From Oscheius onirici (Eukaryota > Nematoda > Chromadorea > Rhabditida > Rhabditidae), in the NCBI GenBank assembly GCA_932521025.1, contig OW051473.1, positions 7,688,001 through 7,752,000 of the forward strand: 64,000 nt of DNA, written 5' to 3'. This document shows, piece by piece, positions 1 to 16,319 of the stretch (position 1 is the stretch's first letter; every line of letters starts with the position of its first letter). Made by a program: the position numbers and the translations under genes. A model generated the notes under the pieces. The model did not search any database and had not been told where the DNA came from. It worked only from the letters and a program-made list of their open reading frames with translations.

Positions 1-500
1 ACGTGTAAAGTATACAGAAAGATGTCAAAAATTACTCCAGTTGCATGAGATAGATGTCTGAAGCGTATTGTTAGATTGTTTGTTTCTTCGGAGTGTCGCT
101 GAGATCTCTTTGAGGTCAAGGGAGTTCCCGCTGCAGCCTTGCAACTCAAAAGGTTCAAAAATTAGTCAATTTATGTAAGTTTTGATACCGTTTTTTGCTG
201 TTTGAATGATCGATTAGGATCATAAACAGGCGAAGAAGATGTTTGAGTTGGTATTTGCTCGTCCCCAAAATATTTCAAATTGTGTTCAAATCCTGTCTGT
301 TCTTGACTTGATAGTATCAATAAAACGATCGACAACGTTTGACAGAATCTAGACTACTAGTCAAAAGTCTAGGAGAATGCCAAAATGGCCCTCATTTGTT
401 TAGCAATCTGAAGTCAATCAATGCAACATCTAACCGCTGAATTAAAACATCATTGACAAGATCTTTATGATTCCTTGAGTACAGAGACTCTGTCTTTTTG

Positions 501-1577
501 TCAGTAATTCTGTCCATATTGACCATTGGGACTGCTTTTTCTTTCCTCGGCTTGAGCCGAAACTCTTGACTCGTATTTCATCGCAGCCTCGACAGCATTG
601 ATGTTTTCGTAGACGTTGTTAGCAGGAGCAAGAACATTGATGTTCTCATAGGTGGGACTTCCGCCTATGCAAGCCATCATTCTCAACGTTTCGGACGACG
701 GTTTCTGTTGAATCTGCGGCAGACCCTCAGAAGGAGCAGCCTTCGACGTAGGCAAGTCTTCATGTTTTGAAGGGCGACGTTTGGGTGCGACTACGCTCTT
801 CTTGTGCTGTGCTGCCTTGCGACGAGAAGGTCGATGACGAGGCGGAGGTGCAGGTGGATGAGATCTCATTGTTGACAGGTCTTGGTATTGGGTTGCAGAA
901 CGTTGAGTTTTGGAGGCAGGGGCTGGAATCTTTTGTCTAGTAGGCATCTTCTGCTTGTACTGGGAAGCCTGTTCTTGGTACTGATCTTGGTAGTGGGCAG
1001 CAGGTCGGAAAGGGACTGGGGCTGGGGTCAGAATCTTGTGTTCAGTAGGAATCTTGTCTTGGTATTGAGTAGCCTGTTCTTGATATTGGTCGTGGAATTG
1101 AGCAGATTGGCGTAGAGTTTTTGGCGGTCGAAGAATGTTATGCCCAGTAGGTATCTTCTCAACATTGCTGCTCGAGCTAGAAGAGGTTGAAGTATTGCGA
1201 GAATCGGAGGTGCTGCTTTCAGAATTATGTTTCTTGTAGCAGAGACAGATAATAGTAATGACGATGGCAGTGACAATCAAGCTGATCACGACAAACAGAC
1301 TGATACCAATCGCTACCCAATACTTCGGTTCGAGGTCTGAAAACCACTACGATTGGTACAAATAGCCTCCGGATGCAGCTACTATTCCAGATTTCTTGAA
1401 TGATAGTTGAGTAAGTTTGCTTGGTTTGCACTCGGTAGCCAACATCAGCATAGCCGAGAAAACGAGTAGAGCATCTAGTCTGAAAACCACTACGATTGGT
1501 ACAAATGGCGCAACAGCTACCGCCTTGTCAGGAACAATTTTCAAAGCATTTGTGTGAATAAAATTTATTACAAGCAA
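501..1577 (-). CDS. Single-pass membrane protein with repetitive tail and YENI motifs
   Basis: I do not recognise this gene. The last exon (1336-501) starts after a TTTTCAG acceptor. It encodes a juxtamembrane EPKYW, a strong hydrophobic segment of about 23 residues rich in I, V and L, a basic stop-transfer (CYKKH), and a cytoplasmic tail of about 230 residues. The tail has a Ser-rich stretch, three diverged copies of a repeat of about 30 residues built on DQYQEQA..QY and PT..KIL/KIP, a Pro/Arg/Lys-rich block, and two YENIN motifs near the C terminus that resemble SH2-type docking sites. A 97-nt exon (1479-1383) joins in phase upstream and adds an extracellular segment ending EIWN. A further exon ending at 1521 is likely. 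The true start and signal peptide were not found. Stop is at 501-503. The topology suggests a receptor-like type I protein, but this is inference. Confidence 0.55.
1337..1520 (-). repeat. Two neighbouring introns with identical 3' halves
   Basis: On the minus strand the introns 1520-1480 (41 nt) and 1382-1337 (46 nt) both begin GTAGCTG. Both end in the same 27-nt tract (plus-strand copies 1337-1363 and 1480-1506) that carries the acceptor. Only the middle part differs. They flank the 97-nt exon of the membrane-protein gene. This looks like a duplicated intron or a local segmental duplication. Confidence 0.7.
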
Positions 1578-1640
1578 TATTTGTACACAGCTTCATTGCA
1601 AACAAAAACAAAGACTTAATATTTCGAAGACTGACTCTCT

Positions 1641-2150
1641 TTAAAAAGCCTTGCCTATACCGAAGGAGTTGTCTACATTAACAACAGGAAGGTCATCCTG
1701 CCATAGTAGGAGGGCTTTTACACACAACGCACAATACCGCAAAGGGTTTCAGAATTTGTGTTCTTGCGGCGGTTAGATAGATAGATATTTCATTTGACCA
1801 AAAAGACAAACATTTGGAGAGGGGAGGGGGTGGAGACAGGATATAATGACTTTGCAAACTTTTTGAACGAGATAGTTCTGGGCACTGCGGCTTTGCCATT
1901 GACCGGGACGTATAGCCACTGAAAAACAATAATAAACAGAGAAGTAATGAAATGGCCTCTGAATGGCAAAACAGCAAAACAGTGAACAAACAAACGGTTA
2001 ATCGAGTTTACCAAATCGTTCTTTAAAGGCTTGTATGACGGTTGTGTAGAATTTTTCGTTTTCAACGGAAATAGCCCGGAATGAAGACGAAAGGATGCAA
2101 CAATCAGTCTCTCCTTTCGGCATCTTGTCTTTCGTAACAATGCGCTTGTT
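1641..2150 (-). CDS. Unrecognised protein, C-terminal exons
   Basis: Three exons join in phase on the minus strand. The first is about 2150-2012 with its 5' limit unsure; it encodes segments such as ISVENEKFYTTV and QAFKERF and has a GTAAAC donor. The second is 1918-1851 (IRPGQWQSR...NYLVQK), after a TTTTTCAG acceptor. The third is 1697-1641 (DDLPVVNVDNSFGIGKAF), ending in TAA. Intron sizes and the hydrophilic, non-repetitive composition look like real coding sequence. I cannot assign a family. An open stretch on the same strand at 2295-2560 (WNEAYKTLCKKG, MVKLHEENTK) may be an upstream exon of this gene. The 3' end lies only about 65 nt from the next minus-strand gene. Confidence 0.4.
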
Positions 2151-2294
2151 TCAAAGTTACGTTTGAAAGATATGAAGAAGTACTGACCGTATGCATACAA
2201 TGGTGTACACTAATTTGTTAGTCAGTCATCCTAGCGCAGATACATTGCGCGGGTCTGATTTTCTGCCTCAAAGTAGGCATATGAAAGTCCGATA

Positions 2295-2560
2295 TTACCC
2301 CAAAGTATCAGCCAATTTGATTGAATGATCTGGTTTTCGGATCGATTTACTGATGGAAGTTTTGGTATTTTCTTCGTGTAATTTAACCATCTCCGTCATA
2401 AAGCAAACTCCAAGCTTCTCAATACCCTTCTTGCATAGAGTTTTATATGCCTCATTCCAGTGCACGGCATCAGCCGGTATGGTTTTGTGTTTCAACAAAC
2501 TAAGTTGTCCCCAGTTGGTCCATTTTTGCCAAACGAGGGCGATTTGAAAGCTTCATATCT
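2295..2560 (-). CDS. Possible upstream exon of the preceding minus-strand gene
   Basis: The frame is open on the minus strand with protein-like content (LVWQKWTNWGQ, ADAVHWNEAY, EKLGVCFMTEM) and ends near an AG|GTAA-like context at about 2346. No start or upstream acceptor was resolved, and no family was recognised. It could be a chance open frame. Confidence 0.25.
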
Positions 2561-3410
2561 GTGACTGTTCGAGACAGGTTCGATTTTCCGATGGCAGCAT
2601 TTTTCAAGAGCTATCAGATTGTAGAACATCATGAGGCCGAAAAGTTTTTTCTTACCCCGTTTTGCTCACATGAACTTTTGGCTTGCGCGGTGAAAGATCC
2701 ATGATGGGGTAAAAGGTCTGTAGTTATGGTACCCATAAGCAAAGGCAGAGAAATATATAAGAATTTATCAGTACGTGTCCGTGAGCGATGAATCCGGACA
2801 AAAGATATATAGACTGTTAAAAATGTGATCCGATCGATTATATGCAACTCGCGCCCGCCCGCAGGCTTACAGCCTCTACTGCCCCATTGGCTCCGCATTT
2901 TTGTGTCAGCTTTGCAGTGCAGCCTAACACAATATTTATTAGATTTCTTTATTCCGGGATGGTCTAAATGCAGTGTTTGGATCCTTGTTTGCCCGCCATT
3001 ACCAAAGAGTCAGTTTATGATCGGAGCAGAAAAACATGCTAGAAAATAGGGCAAAATACAAAGTTAGTGTGCCGAGACAACAGCTAACTCAGGTTTAATG
3101 CTTCTCGGTTTCCTTCTATCACTTGTCTAGGAATGCACCCCGTTAGTAACATATCTATCCTATACGTTGAACGTTGCCACTATGTCAGATAGATGCCTGC
3201 TGGTTTTCAGTAGGAATCGCCAAGATACAGTTAATTATTTTAGCTGTACAAATCCCCTATGATTGCGTCAGTTCATCTCGTCGACTGGTATTCGATGTCG
3301 AAGATAGTTCCCACCGGCGTCAGGCCGTTTTCCCTGTCAATACGGCTTTAAATTTTATCTCTCAGCCAGTATAAAGCGTGTGCCTGGTGGGTGGTTAGTA
3401 GACTTTGACG

Positions 3411-4047
3411 ATGCTAGCTTCACTTCTCGTAGGTCTGGCTGTTGCCGCCTTCGTCACAGCTGAAGACTTCCAAGAGACGCGAGAATGGGAATGCGACGGA
3501 GGAATCAAGTACTACGATGCACCGATTGTGGTGGGTTTTCTTCAAACACAGTCATCTGACTTATAGTACTACTGGAACGCTAGTAAGACTCTCTGCTATG
3601 CCACACGCAAAGGATGCCAGGGCGCTCAGATCAACAAAATCTATACCACCATCGAGTCGTGTCTGAAGGAAAACTATCCAGGTAGATTTCAATTTATTGA
3701 ATTTCAAATGATTTTAAGCCGGACGCTCAATAACATCGACTTTCATGTGTCAAGGGGAAAGTTACGGAAAGGCAATCTTCACCACTACTACTGGATCAGC
3801 CAATGCCCAGGTTACTGGTTTCTTAACTTTAAACGTCTGTAGGTATTCCCCATCCTCAGAGGATGCGACGCTACCGACCGTTTCTGCCCAAAGGGCTACA
3901 AATGCTTTGGGTTCGCTCAAACTAATGCTGTGGTTTACTCTTGCTGTGCTACAGAGACTGATGGAAACCGTTAGTTGTGCGACATGTTTATAAATATGGT
4001 GGATTTTAGCGTACCTCCGAGTCAACTACAAGGACGTGAAGTACTGA
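3411..4047 (+). CDS. Small secreted cysteine-rich (Kunitz-like) protein
   Basis: Five exons (3411-3530, 3567-3681, 3719-3810, 3843-3969, 4010-4047) join in phase to give about 163 residues. The start has a clear signal peptide (MLASLLVGLAVAAFVTA). The first half of the mature protein follows the Kunitz layout around YYWNASKTLC..TRKGC and YTTIESC, but the second and sixth Kunitz cysteines are missing. The C-terminal half has a C....FCPKGYKC...CC arrangement like nematode lustrin-type modules. The third exon also reads open in another frame, so its frame is the least certain part. An AATAAA lies about 30 nt after the stop. It is probably an extracellular protein; protease inhibition would be only a guess. 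Confidence 0.6.
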
Positions 4048-7000
4048 GTATGAAAATATTTGGTGATAATCTTTAAATAAATGTGTAAACAATATCTGCA
4101 TAAAATACGAAGTGTAGTTTATGCAGAAAGATAGATTATGAAAAAGTAAGACCGAAATACATGACGGTATCTAAGTTATGCCGTTATTTTTTCAGTTTCT
4201 TATAAATAGAAAGTCTCGGCAGGAATACAATACACGCTTCACCTCTGCAAATTCAAACAGCCTAATTTTACGAACGAAGTTGAAATTAGAATAGTACTAG
4301 TGAGATTTCTTGTGTCCCCGGATCTCAATAAAATGTCGGAGTCTCTTCAAAACGGGTAACAGGCTGTGATGCAACAGAAGTTGTCGTTACGCAACGGTAG
4401 ACTTGGAGGAATTAACTCTGCGGACGACGCAATGGAAGAATTCACTCTCAGAAATTGCATTTTCACTTACCAACTGAGCAGAACTGATAGCCGTACACTT
4501 TCACTCAAGGTGCGAAATATTGGCTAAAAATACTAGTTGGTTACAATAATACACACTATTTTCTTTCCTCCCCTCAGCCATGGAAGACCAATCATGATCG
4601 GATGAATGAAATTCCTTTGTTCCCTTTCTGGACTATTACTTTGTTATTGTTTCTATCGCCGTCTAGCCATGTAGATCAAGTTTGAGCGAAATCGCGGAAC
4701 GCGAAGGGCACTTTTTCGCGGCTGCCAACTATCTCTTTCGGACATGCCGCAACTGGAAGTGTGCCGCTCTTCAGCCAGAAAAACTTGCATAGGCCCCCTC
4801 GTGGATCACCGGTGTTCGACAAATCGAAAAGCGCATCATCAATTCATCACACTTCTTGCCATGATTGTCATTGGAAGACGTAGAGACAAAAAGAAGTCAA
4901 CTGGTGTGAAATCGAGGACTAATCCAGTCCGTACACAAACTTTCTCTTCCTATATGTCTCTTTTTTCGGATAGCAGAAGAGGCGTTGGAGCGGAGCACAG
5001 CTGTGTGTGACCAGAACCACTGTGTATCTTCACTCTAATTCAGAGTGCCATCATTTTGTTTAGAGGAGTTTAGCTCAGCGCTCCGCTCAATTACAATAGG
5101 TAATTGTGAGCAACAAAGCCAATTGGGTGTGCTTCGAGTAATCTCGTCTGAATTGTTGGCGAGAGGCAAAGCAACGCGCCTCTTAAGCCTCAGACAATTA
5201 GAGTTGAGAGCAGGACAAGCCATATGCGATACGGCGATCAAATTAGCGCTTCTTGCGCCCTTCTAAAACCCCAGCAAAGGTGTCATCATCTGTCTGTTCT
5301 GGGCCATGCCCGGAGCACGCTGTTCTTTTCTACCAGCCGCCGCGTTAATAGGTACTCCGTTAATGACAGAGCAGCTTAAGCAGGGAGCTTTAGGTTGCGC
5401 AAGCCTGTGAGCCGCGGTCAGGTCACCGAAGGAAAAGCAGTAATTATTACTCAATCTCTTGACGTCCTTGGAGCAGAAGCAGAGGCCACTCTTTTCTCGC
5501 CTTTCACAGGCCCTAATACGCACATGATTAGATCTATCTTCCCACCGGAACTTTCTCCTCTGAGACAATTAACAACTGCAGATTGAACCCATTTTGATGT
5601 CACACACAAGCCAGACAAACTTCTAGCCTATAAGCTGACCTTTTGACATTTAAAGAATGTAATCCTGTCTATCATTTGCGCTTAGTGAAAATATCGGCTA
5701 TTGTGACGGTAATCCGAAGATATAGAGGGCGGGAGTTCACAGCACTTTGCACAGTTCACCGTTTGCTTATTTTCGACGGCTCGGGATAAGATTTCTCCTG
5801 CAACTCGTGAGATGCCCCAGGGCGCTAATTCAACAAAGAGTCCGTAATTGGGTAGTCCCGCATGCCACTAAGTATTTGAGTTAAGCTTTATTGAATGCGA
5901 TATTAGCAATAATGGGGTCTAGAATTCAATAATGCATGCGTCTCCCCTTAGGCTATATCTCGGATCGTGGGAAGGAAGCAACAATGCCATCTTCCTCTCA
6001 ACTTTTTTCATCTCATTCGGAAAAGTTAAGAACAGGTTTAAGACTAAAAGGGAGAGCAAGAGCACACCTACAAGCAGTTTCATCTTCGGTCACTAATGGG
6101 ACAGGCTACAGGTGTCCACCGACGGCACTGACCGGCTCACTTTCTCTGTTGAAACGGGTCGTTGCGCAACAATTCGCTGTCATCCCTAAAAAGCAGAAAC
6201 AGGATTAGCAAGTGTTTTGGGCACAAAGCCTTCCATGTCTTCCGTCGGCCACTTTCACTCGCTCGCGTCGGTCAGCGAGTGGCAGCACCCGCCCATCACC
6301 TCAGGAAGAGAGAGAAGGAAGGAAGGAGGCCCTTGTTCAGGCCTGTTACAGCTTGCCACTCCCTCTACCCTCATTTTCCTCTCAATGAGCCTGTCCAACT
6401 GTATCGGCCCTTTCACTCCCATCCTGTCGTAGTCTGCTCTGCCAGCAGCGCGTTACTGCTTTATTTGTCCCAAACCCTTCAAAATTTTAGGAGGAGAGCA
6501 TAGCACTTGTTTTCTCTATGCCTGGGCTCAGATGCCGCTCGCATCGTTTAATGCAATTCATTTTATGTGCATTGTTGCCTAACTCGGCACAAAGCGCATG
6601 CCCGGCGGCCCGACTGTCATAATAGTCTTCTCACATATTTGCACTCAAGATCCCCCGCTTATCTTCTAGCTTCCTACAGTAGTTTTTCCATGATCTTTTT
6701 ATCTCCAGAAAGTTTCAGTCTGCAGGCAGCTTCCAGATTCTCATGCCTCCATATGACTTCACTGATTTTGATTTTTCCTTCCCATCTACCTTTTTCTCAC
6801 AAAGTGCGTTTACTTTGACTGCTTGAGGAGTAACAATTTGATAACTTGCGAAGCCATATAAGGTCGAAACAAAGGACATTGGCTACCGATGGCGCGCCAC
6901 GAAGGTCGGCCATTGTTTCAAAGACTGCAAGGACGCTGATAGCCAGCAGAAGGATCATAATTTCCTAGCTGACCCCTCCTCTTGAATGACTGTCAGCTGG

Positions 7001-9235
7001 TCTCGAGACACTACGAAATTCGCAATTTGTATACCGGCATCCAACAGGGAGAGGTCGTATTGTCGTCGGTACAATGGAAACAAGCGCGAACTGGGTTGAG
7101 TGAGCTGCGTTTTGAAACTTTTCTTAACAGGCAGCGACTACTTGAAGTACACTGCCACTAATAGCCCAGGTCATTGACGTCTTTCCACCGACTACAAAGT
7201 GATTTTACCGCGACCCCACGGAATCACTACGAATTGTCCTCACTTATTTTGATCTTGTCCTTTTCCCTTCCAGCCAAGTGGTTGTTGTCTTTCCTCTCAC
7301 TCTCTTCCTTCCTTTTCTGTGCTGGTCACACAGCATTGTTCGGCATTTGCCAAAACAGTCCATTGCAGGTCCGCTACCCGAAAAACTGCGCACACCGTCT
7401 CACGGTCACTCCGACGTCGTTTTTCTGCCGGTGAGTTTATTTTATAATGATTTAAAAGGCCACCACTGATAATAGTTGACCCCGATGGCAGTTATATGTC
7501 GCCCTTCTCGCGAAAGAAAGATAATGTATGGAGACGAATCCCTTGGATAGTGTCTATTTCGATGGGGAACAGTGTAACAGAGGGAGAATGAGAGTACCCA
7601 CGCCTCCAAAGATCCATATAAGTCATTTTTCGTATCAGATCAAATCTTTTCTTTCCTTGTAAACAGTCGATGTCCTAAAATAAACTACACGTTGAACAAT
7701 GCTTTAATTGAACAAAGCACGCATTCACCTGCTCGTCTAATCTCAATTTCATTCAAGAACTATAATTTTATCCTCTCTCTGTTACGCAGCTTCCCCTTTC
7801 TTGGAAAATTTGTGAGAAAAGCACCATTATCCGGCCATTGTACACTCTCTCCAGCTACGTAGGTCAGGCTCTCTGTGACAAATATGTGCTGATTGCATGG
7901 TAGAAATTCCTTTGAGAAAATTCTTTACAAAGCTCTGAGCTGTAAACAAGAAGAAGAAAGACATCCAGAAGGATTTGGCCTGACTCTGATTGAGAGGAAG
8001 CCCCCACATTGCGCCTATTCTTAGCCAATCGTTTACAAGTTGCACCCACACACGGATTATTCCCTTTTTTGCAAGATCAGACTACGCATTCTTTAATAAA
8101 TGTCATTTGCGGCGGACAAAGACTATTAGGAGGGTGGTAATTACGTTTGTATTGTGCAAAATATATCGTCACTATTTTGGGTTTCGAAACTCTTGGTTAC
8201 TGTAGATGAACAAGACTGATGAGCATTATCTGAAAAAGAGACGGCCTGTTTCATTCTAAGAAACGGTCCATTTTTATCTGGAGCCTCATTCGAAATGACA
8301 TTACAACAATCCTTCTTACTGACTATTCGTACAGGCCAGCCGGTGCTCTGAACTATTTTGTGACATATATCTTTTCTGATTCGTCATTTTGTTCAAAGAT
8401 TTTCGTCTCTTCTCTCTCTTTTTAAACACTACCGTAAAGTTATTTTTTTTATTTCGGAACATTCTAGCATTTAAACAATATTTGGAAACCTGTTAATAGT
8501 TGTTGAATTATTAACAACAGAAGCATCTGAAACATTTGCTGGTCTATTCTTCTGATACTATCTGTGTGGAAACAACAAGATTTTTGTTCAGGGACTATAA
8601 TAAGCATTTTATCGAAGTCATTGTTTCATAAAGTCACAAACGTACGAAGTGCTTCTCAAGCCATTTTAGTTGAACTTTTGTCACTATGACTTTTCCCGAG
8701 CTAAAATTTCCACAACATTACTGCTATTTTGTTCCAGCTGTTTCTCGGCCTGTCTTGTCCTATAGTTTCGACAACGCCCACAGTCCTCCGCGTTTGTGAC
8801 AAATTCCTGGCAAATGATTTTTCAACAGAACAGTCCTCATTTCGGCTTTGGTTGCCTCAAAAGTATAGTCTGTCCTATCTAGATTCTAATTTTGACAAAC
8901 GCATGAGCTGTTTTCAATGGTGTCGCGTCTTGGTGACAATGGTCTTTTAGGACCTGCTCATTTAGAAGATTTTTATTGATAACTCCATATCCCCATGAAA
9001 TTTGAATCAGATTTATTTTACGTCCCCTTCTTAACAATTTCCAGAAACAGCTTTATGGAAGACAAGTTTGCAAGGTTTTTGCTTGACAGATGTTGATGCT
9101 TTGCAAGATCCTCTTGTCATGCACTTTTCAAAGCTTTGTATAGTCTAGGCAGTGACGTAGTCCATAGACCTTTGCGACTCTTTAAATAACGTCCCCTGTG
9201 TCTTGTATCATCAGATCAAAAGAACCCCGCTCCGT
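4048..9235. other. 5.2 kb without a convincing gene
   Basis: Open frames here are short, overlap on both strands and lack credible splice partners. Several CT-rich and T-rich tracts occur. I see no tRNA, rRNA or obvious transposon protein. Confidence 0.5.
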
Positions 9236-10420
9236 CTAGAAAAAGCGCTTGTGCTTCTTCTGACTCAAAATGAATTGGGATGAAGAAGTCTCTGGCCATC
9301 CAGTTTCATACATGGCTGTGTGCCCTGATCCAAAACGAGTCGTGTCCAATCCGACAGGACTGCAGTTGACAAATTGGTTTTGTGCTCTGGGCTCTTTCAC
9401 TTTGAATGCAATGTCTTTCTGCTCACTTGATGGCAGTGACATCCCGACGACACTTTGTCCTCCTGCCAAAGCTATGAAAACAAGGTGTCTCTGAATGTAT
9501 GTTGACGCGATCAACTCACGCGATCTCATGTGCCTTCAATGAGAAATATGAAGAAAATATTCAAATCCTCTTCCTGGCAATCATTCAGTGAAAGGAGCCG
9601 GAAAGTGATAAATTAAGATAGCCGGACCTTCGCAACAACTCAGGCAGTGACAAGTGTTCATGCTCGGGGCGAGAACACTGTTCCCGTTGTTTACAATCAA
9701 AGAGCCGGGGCTCATTGTGTCGGACGGAAAAAAATTGAGAGTGATGGGCAGTGATCCGTTGATTTTACACATCTTTCCGCAACATACTTTGTCGTCCTTC
9801 GTACCACTTCCTAGGCTTCCTAATCCTAAAAATGGAGGACATTTGTACACAACCCTTGTCCCATTTGAGATAGTTCAGAACGAAGCCAGACATTGCCAAC
9901 TCTAAGGCTTCGCATTGTGTATAGGCTCCTCTCTTTCCCGATTAGCGCATTTGAACTGAGCTCCTTAAAAGGGATATGCCTATTGCATGCGGATGTTACG
10001 TAAGCAGTCTTGTGTCTTTTTTGGCTAAGAATGTCTAAATCTTCAAAATCCGTACCAAGATGCGATATTCCGAGCCAAAGAGGCTCTCCGTCACATTCTC
10101 TTTTTAAAATTTTGCGGGCTGAATAGACGGCAAATTGTATTCAGTACTCGATTGAATCATTGTCCAGAAGAAGTGTATTCTTCTTGTTTGCTTGATGAGG
10201 ATAAGAAAAGGTGGAAGATGTGCTCTGTTCCAGCCTAATCAATGTCGGGAAGCTTTCCCTTACATTCCTCTGGGATATTCAGCCACTTGCCTGTATGCTT
10301 CCTCGCCTGTAAATCACTGCTTTGAAGCAATGCACTCCTGCTCATAAAACTATTTTCTATTGCCGTTAAGGTATCCCCCTTTTTGTTAAGCATACTTTTT
10401 ACATTTTTGGTACCACTCAC
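9236..10420 (-). CDS. Doubtful multi-exon minus-strand gene
   Basis: Three open stretches on the minus strand have protein-like composition but were not joined with confidence. At 10420-10235: a Lys/Ser-rich segment with HTGKWLNIPEEC. At about 9882-9600: a Cys-rich segment with NGTRVVYKCPP, VCCGKMC and CHCLSCC that loosely recalls a sushi domain. At about 9500-9236, after a CATTCAG acceptor: about 85 codons with ALAGGQSVVGMSLP and VNCSPVGLDTTRFGSG, ending in TAG. It may be an extracellular protein gene, a decayed gene or chance. Confidence 0.25.
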
Positions 10421-12217
10421 AGCAAACCAAATGATTCACAAAATTTGGCATTGTTTGGACCATCCTAAGTAGTAGAATTTAGCAATTTTAGCACTACGAG
10501 TAAGGTCAAGCTTTGTACTTTTGATTTCTTTTAAAGGTACTCATTTGCTTAGTGACCACAGAGAAATCTTTTCGAAACTTGTCTACGTTGTACCTATTTT
10601 CGGAGCAAAATTTAGAAAAAGACATACCGTACTTCGCAGAACGAAATTTCAAAATGTAATTACAGTCTAAGCTTCCGTTTTTTCGTAACTTACTAGTTTT
10701 GTACCAATTTGCACTTTCTGATACCTCTCCTAGTCAAGATTTTCTCTGTTTTCAAAGTTTCACACTTTTAACTGTGCTAGGATCCTTATTTTTGCGCTGT
10801 TCTATTACTTTTTCTCAACTCACAAAAAGTTACGTCGTTGAGTCCCAATTTGTAACTTGACTCATTCGGAAACTCTTTGCTAACAACGCAGCGTCTGTCC
10901 CCGTCGGATGAGTCCGATATAGCGGCTGATATCTGACACTGAAGCTGTGTAATTAGCGCGTTTAGATTACATTACAGTATTGTGAATTGTTGCCGAATGC
11001 CAGAAGAACGTATCCAGTTTCTGTGAATCCTAAACTTTGCAAAGAGTTATTCGTTTTCTCGCGGCGAGTCCGAGGAAACAGAGAGATTCTGAAGCACAAT
11101 AGTGTTAAAGGCGCGTGGGATCCGTACGCGGTTCTTTTCATTCAATGCACATTCTCAGAATAGAGAATCGTTGCGCTGGGAACCTGAGAGGACAGATCTT
11201 GAAGGCTTTGCTCCACTTTTCGCCCTTTTCTTCCTCGGTACAGACACGTGCCCTCGTTGTCTGTTAGATGATCATTAATTAGGATACCCCGAGTCAACCA
11301 TCTGCAAAATGCTTGTTAGCCATATCGCAACAGATGCCACCCGTTTAGATATTCATAATAGACTCAGGTGTGACAGCTTTGCGTGTTGAATCCTGGCATT
11401 ATTCATGATTGTTAGTGGTCTATAGCCGTCTTAGAATACTGTACATGGGCGGTATCCTATTTTCTTAAAGAGGAAAAGTATCCGGCTTGACGCAGACAGC
11501 GTCGTCTCTCTCTTCTTCCCGAATCCTTTGCCCCGGATGATCGCGGCCGGAATCTTCTTTGGCTCGACGCTTTTGTGACGCGCTCAAGATAATCGTCTTC
11601 TGCACTGTGTACTATTTTCCCTCATGGCAGCCCTGACACATTAGCCAGATTTGTTGTTTCTCCCTATCCTCTCGACTGGGCTTACGCAGTCGCATTTCGC
11701 GCATTAGCCGGCCAGGTGTGGCAGTGGCCGGAAGACAGACATTAGGGCGCATCTTTACCGTAATCCCTAACACATCCATCTATGAATTTCCTGTCTACCT
11801 CTTAGTCACTTAGGCTTTTCGACCTCTTCAGAGACTGGTGTCTGCTTCCGGTGCTCTCTTCCTTGAGTTCAGAACTTTAATTGTCACAAGAGCGGTTGAC
11901 TGTGCTCATAAAAAAAGGATTTGCCCTCTTCTCATAACTTCCGTTGCTTCTTAATGGAATCGAAATCTTTTTTCTTATGATCTGGTCATCCGTAATAGAC
12001 ACATCAAAAGAGACTGTGGTTTTTTATTTACCGCATCTTCTGAGACTGTGTTTGCTCTCAAGATTGAGAGATTCTATTTATATAACACAATTACCTCTAC
12101 TCTCTTAACTCTCGGAATCACATCTTTTGTTCAGCCAGCTTAATTAGTAGCACCATTGTTGAAAGTGCAATTAGTATCAGCCAGCTTCATCTCTATTCTA
12201 CTGAGACTTTTTGCAGC
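10421..12217. other. Non-coding region upstream of the SoxD gene
   Basis: No supportable open frames. The sequence lies directly 5' of the SoxD coding region and is the natural place for its promoter and enhancers, but no specific site was identified. Confidence 0.4.
12207..12217 (+). promoter_or_regulatory. Splice-acceptor tract one base before the SoxD ATG
   Basis: A CTTTTTGCAG tract ends at 12216, one base before the ATG at 12218. This fits either addition of a spliced leader or the end of a 5'-UTR intron. Confidence 0.5.
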
Positions 12218-15966
<3,749 letters not shown>

Positions 15967-16319
15967 AGGTCCTAGTCTGTTGTACATTTCCGCCCCGTTG
16001 TTTTTTTCTCCCTATCCTTTCTTTCAACAAGACATCTTCTCTTCGCTACCCGTCACAGCGCTTTCGAGCCCTGCATAATGGCGCGGTCCCATACACCAAC
16101 ACATTGTATCTCAAAACCTCGTGTTTTTCCTAAGCTTGTCTCTAAGTGTACGATCCGCATATCGTCTTGTCATACCTTATCCTCTCCTCCTTCGTCAACC
16201 TGAACAGATTTCTTGCCCAAACCACATATAATTTATTAAACTAGTCGTGACACAGGCGTTCAACCCAAAATACTATACTAAAAGTATGTTTCATTGTCAT
16301 CTTTGTCGATTAAATATTT

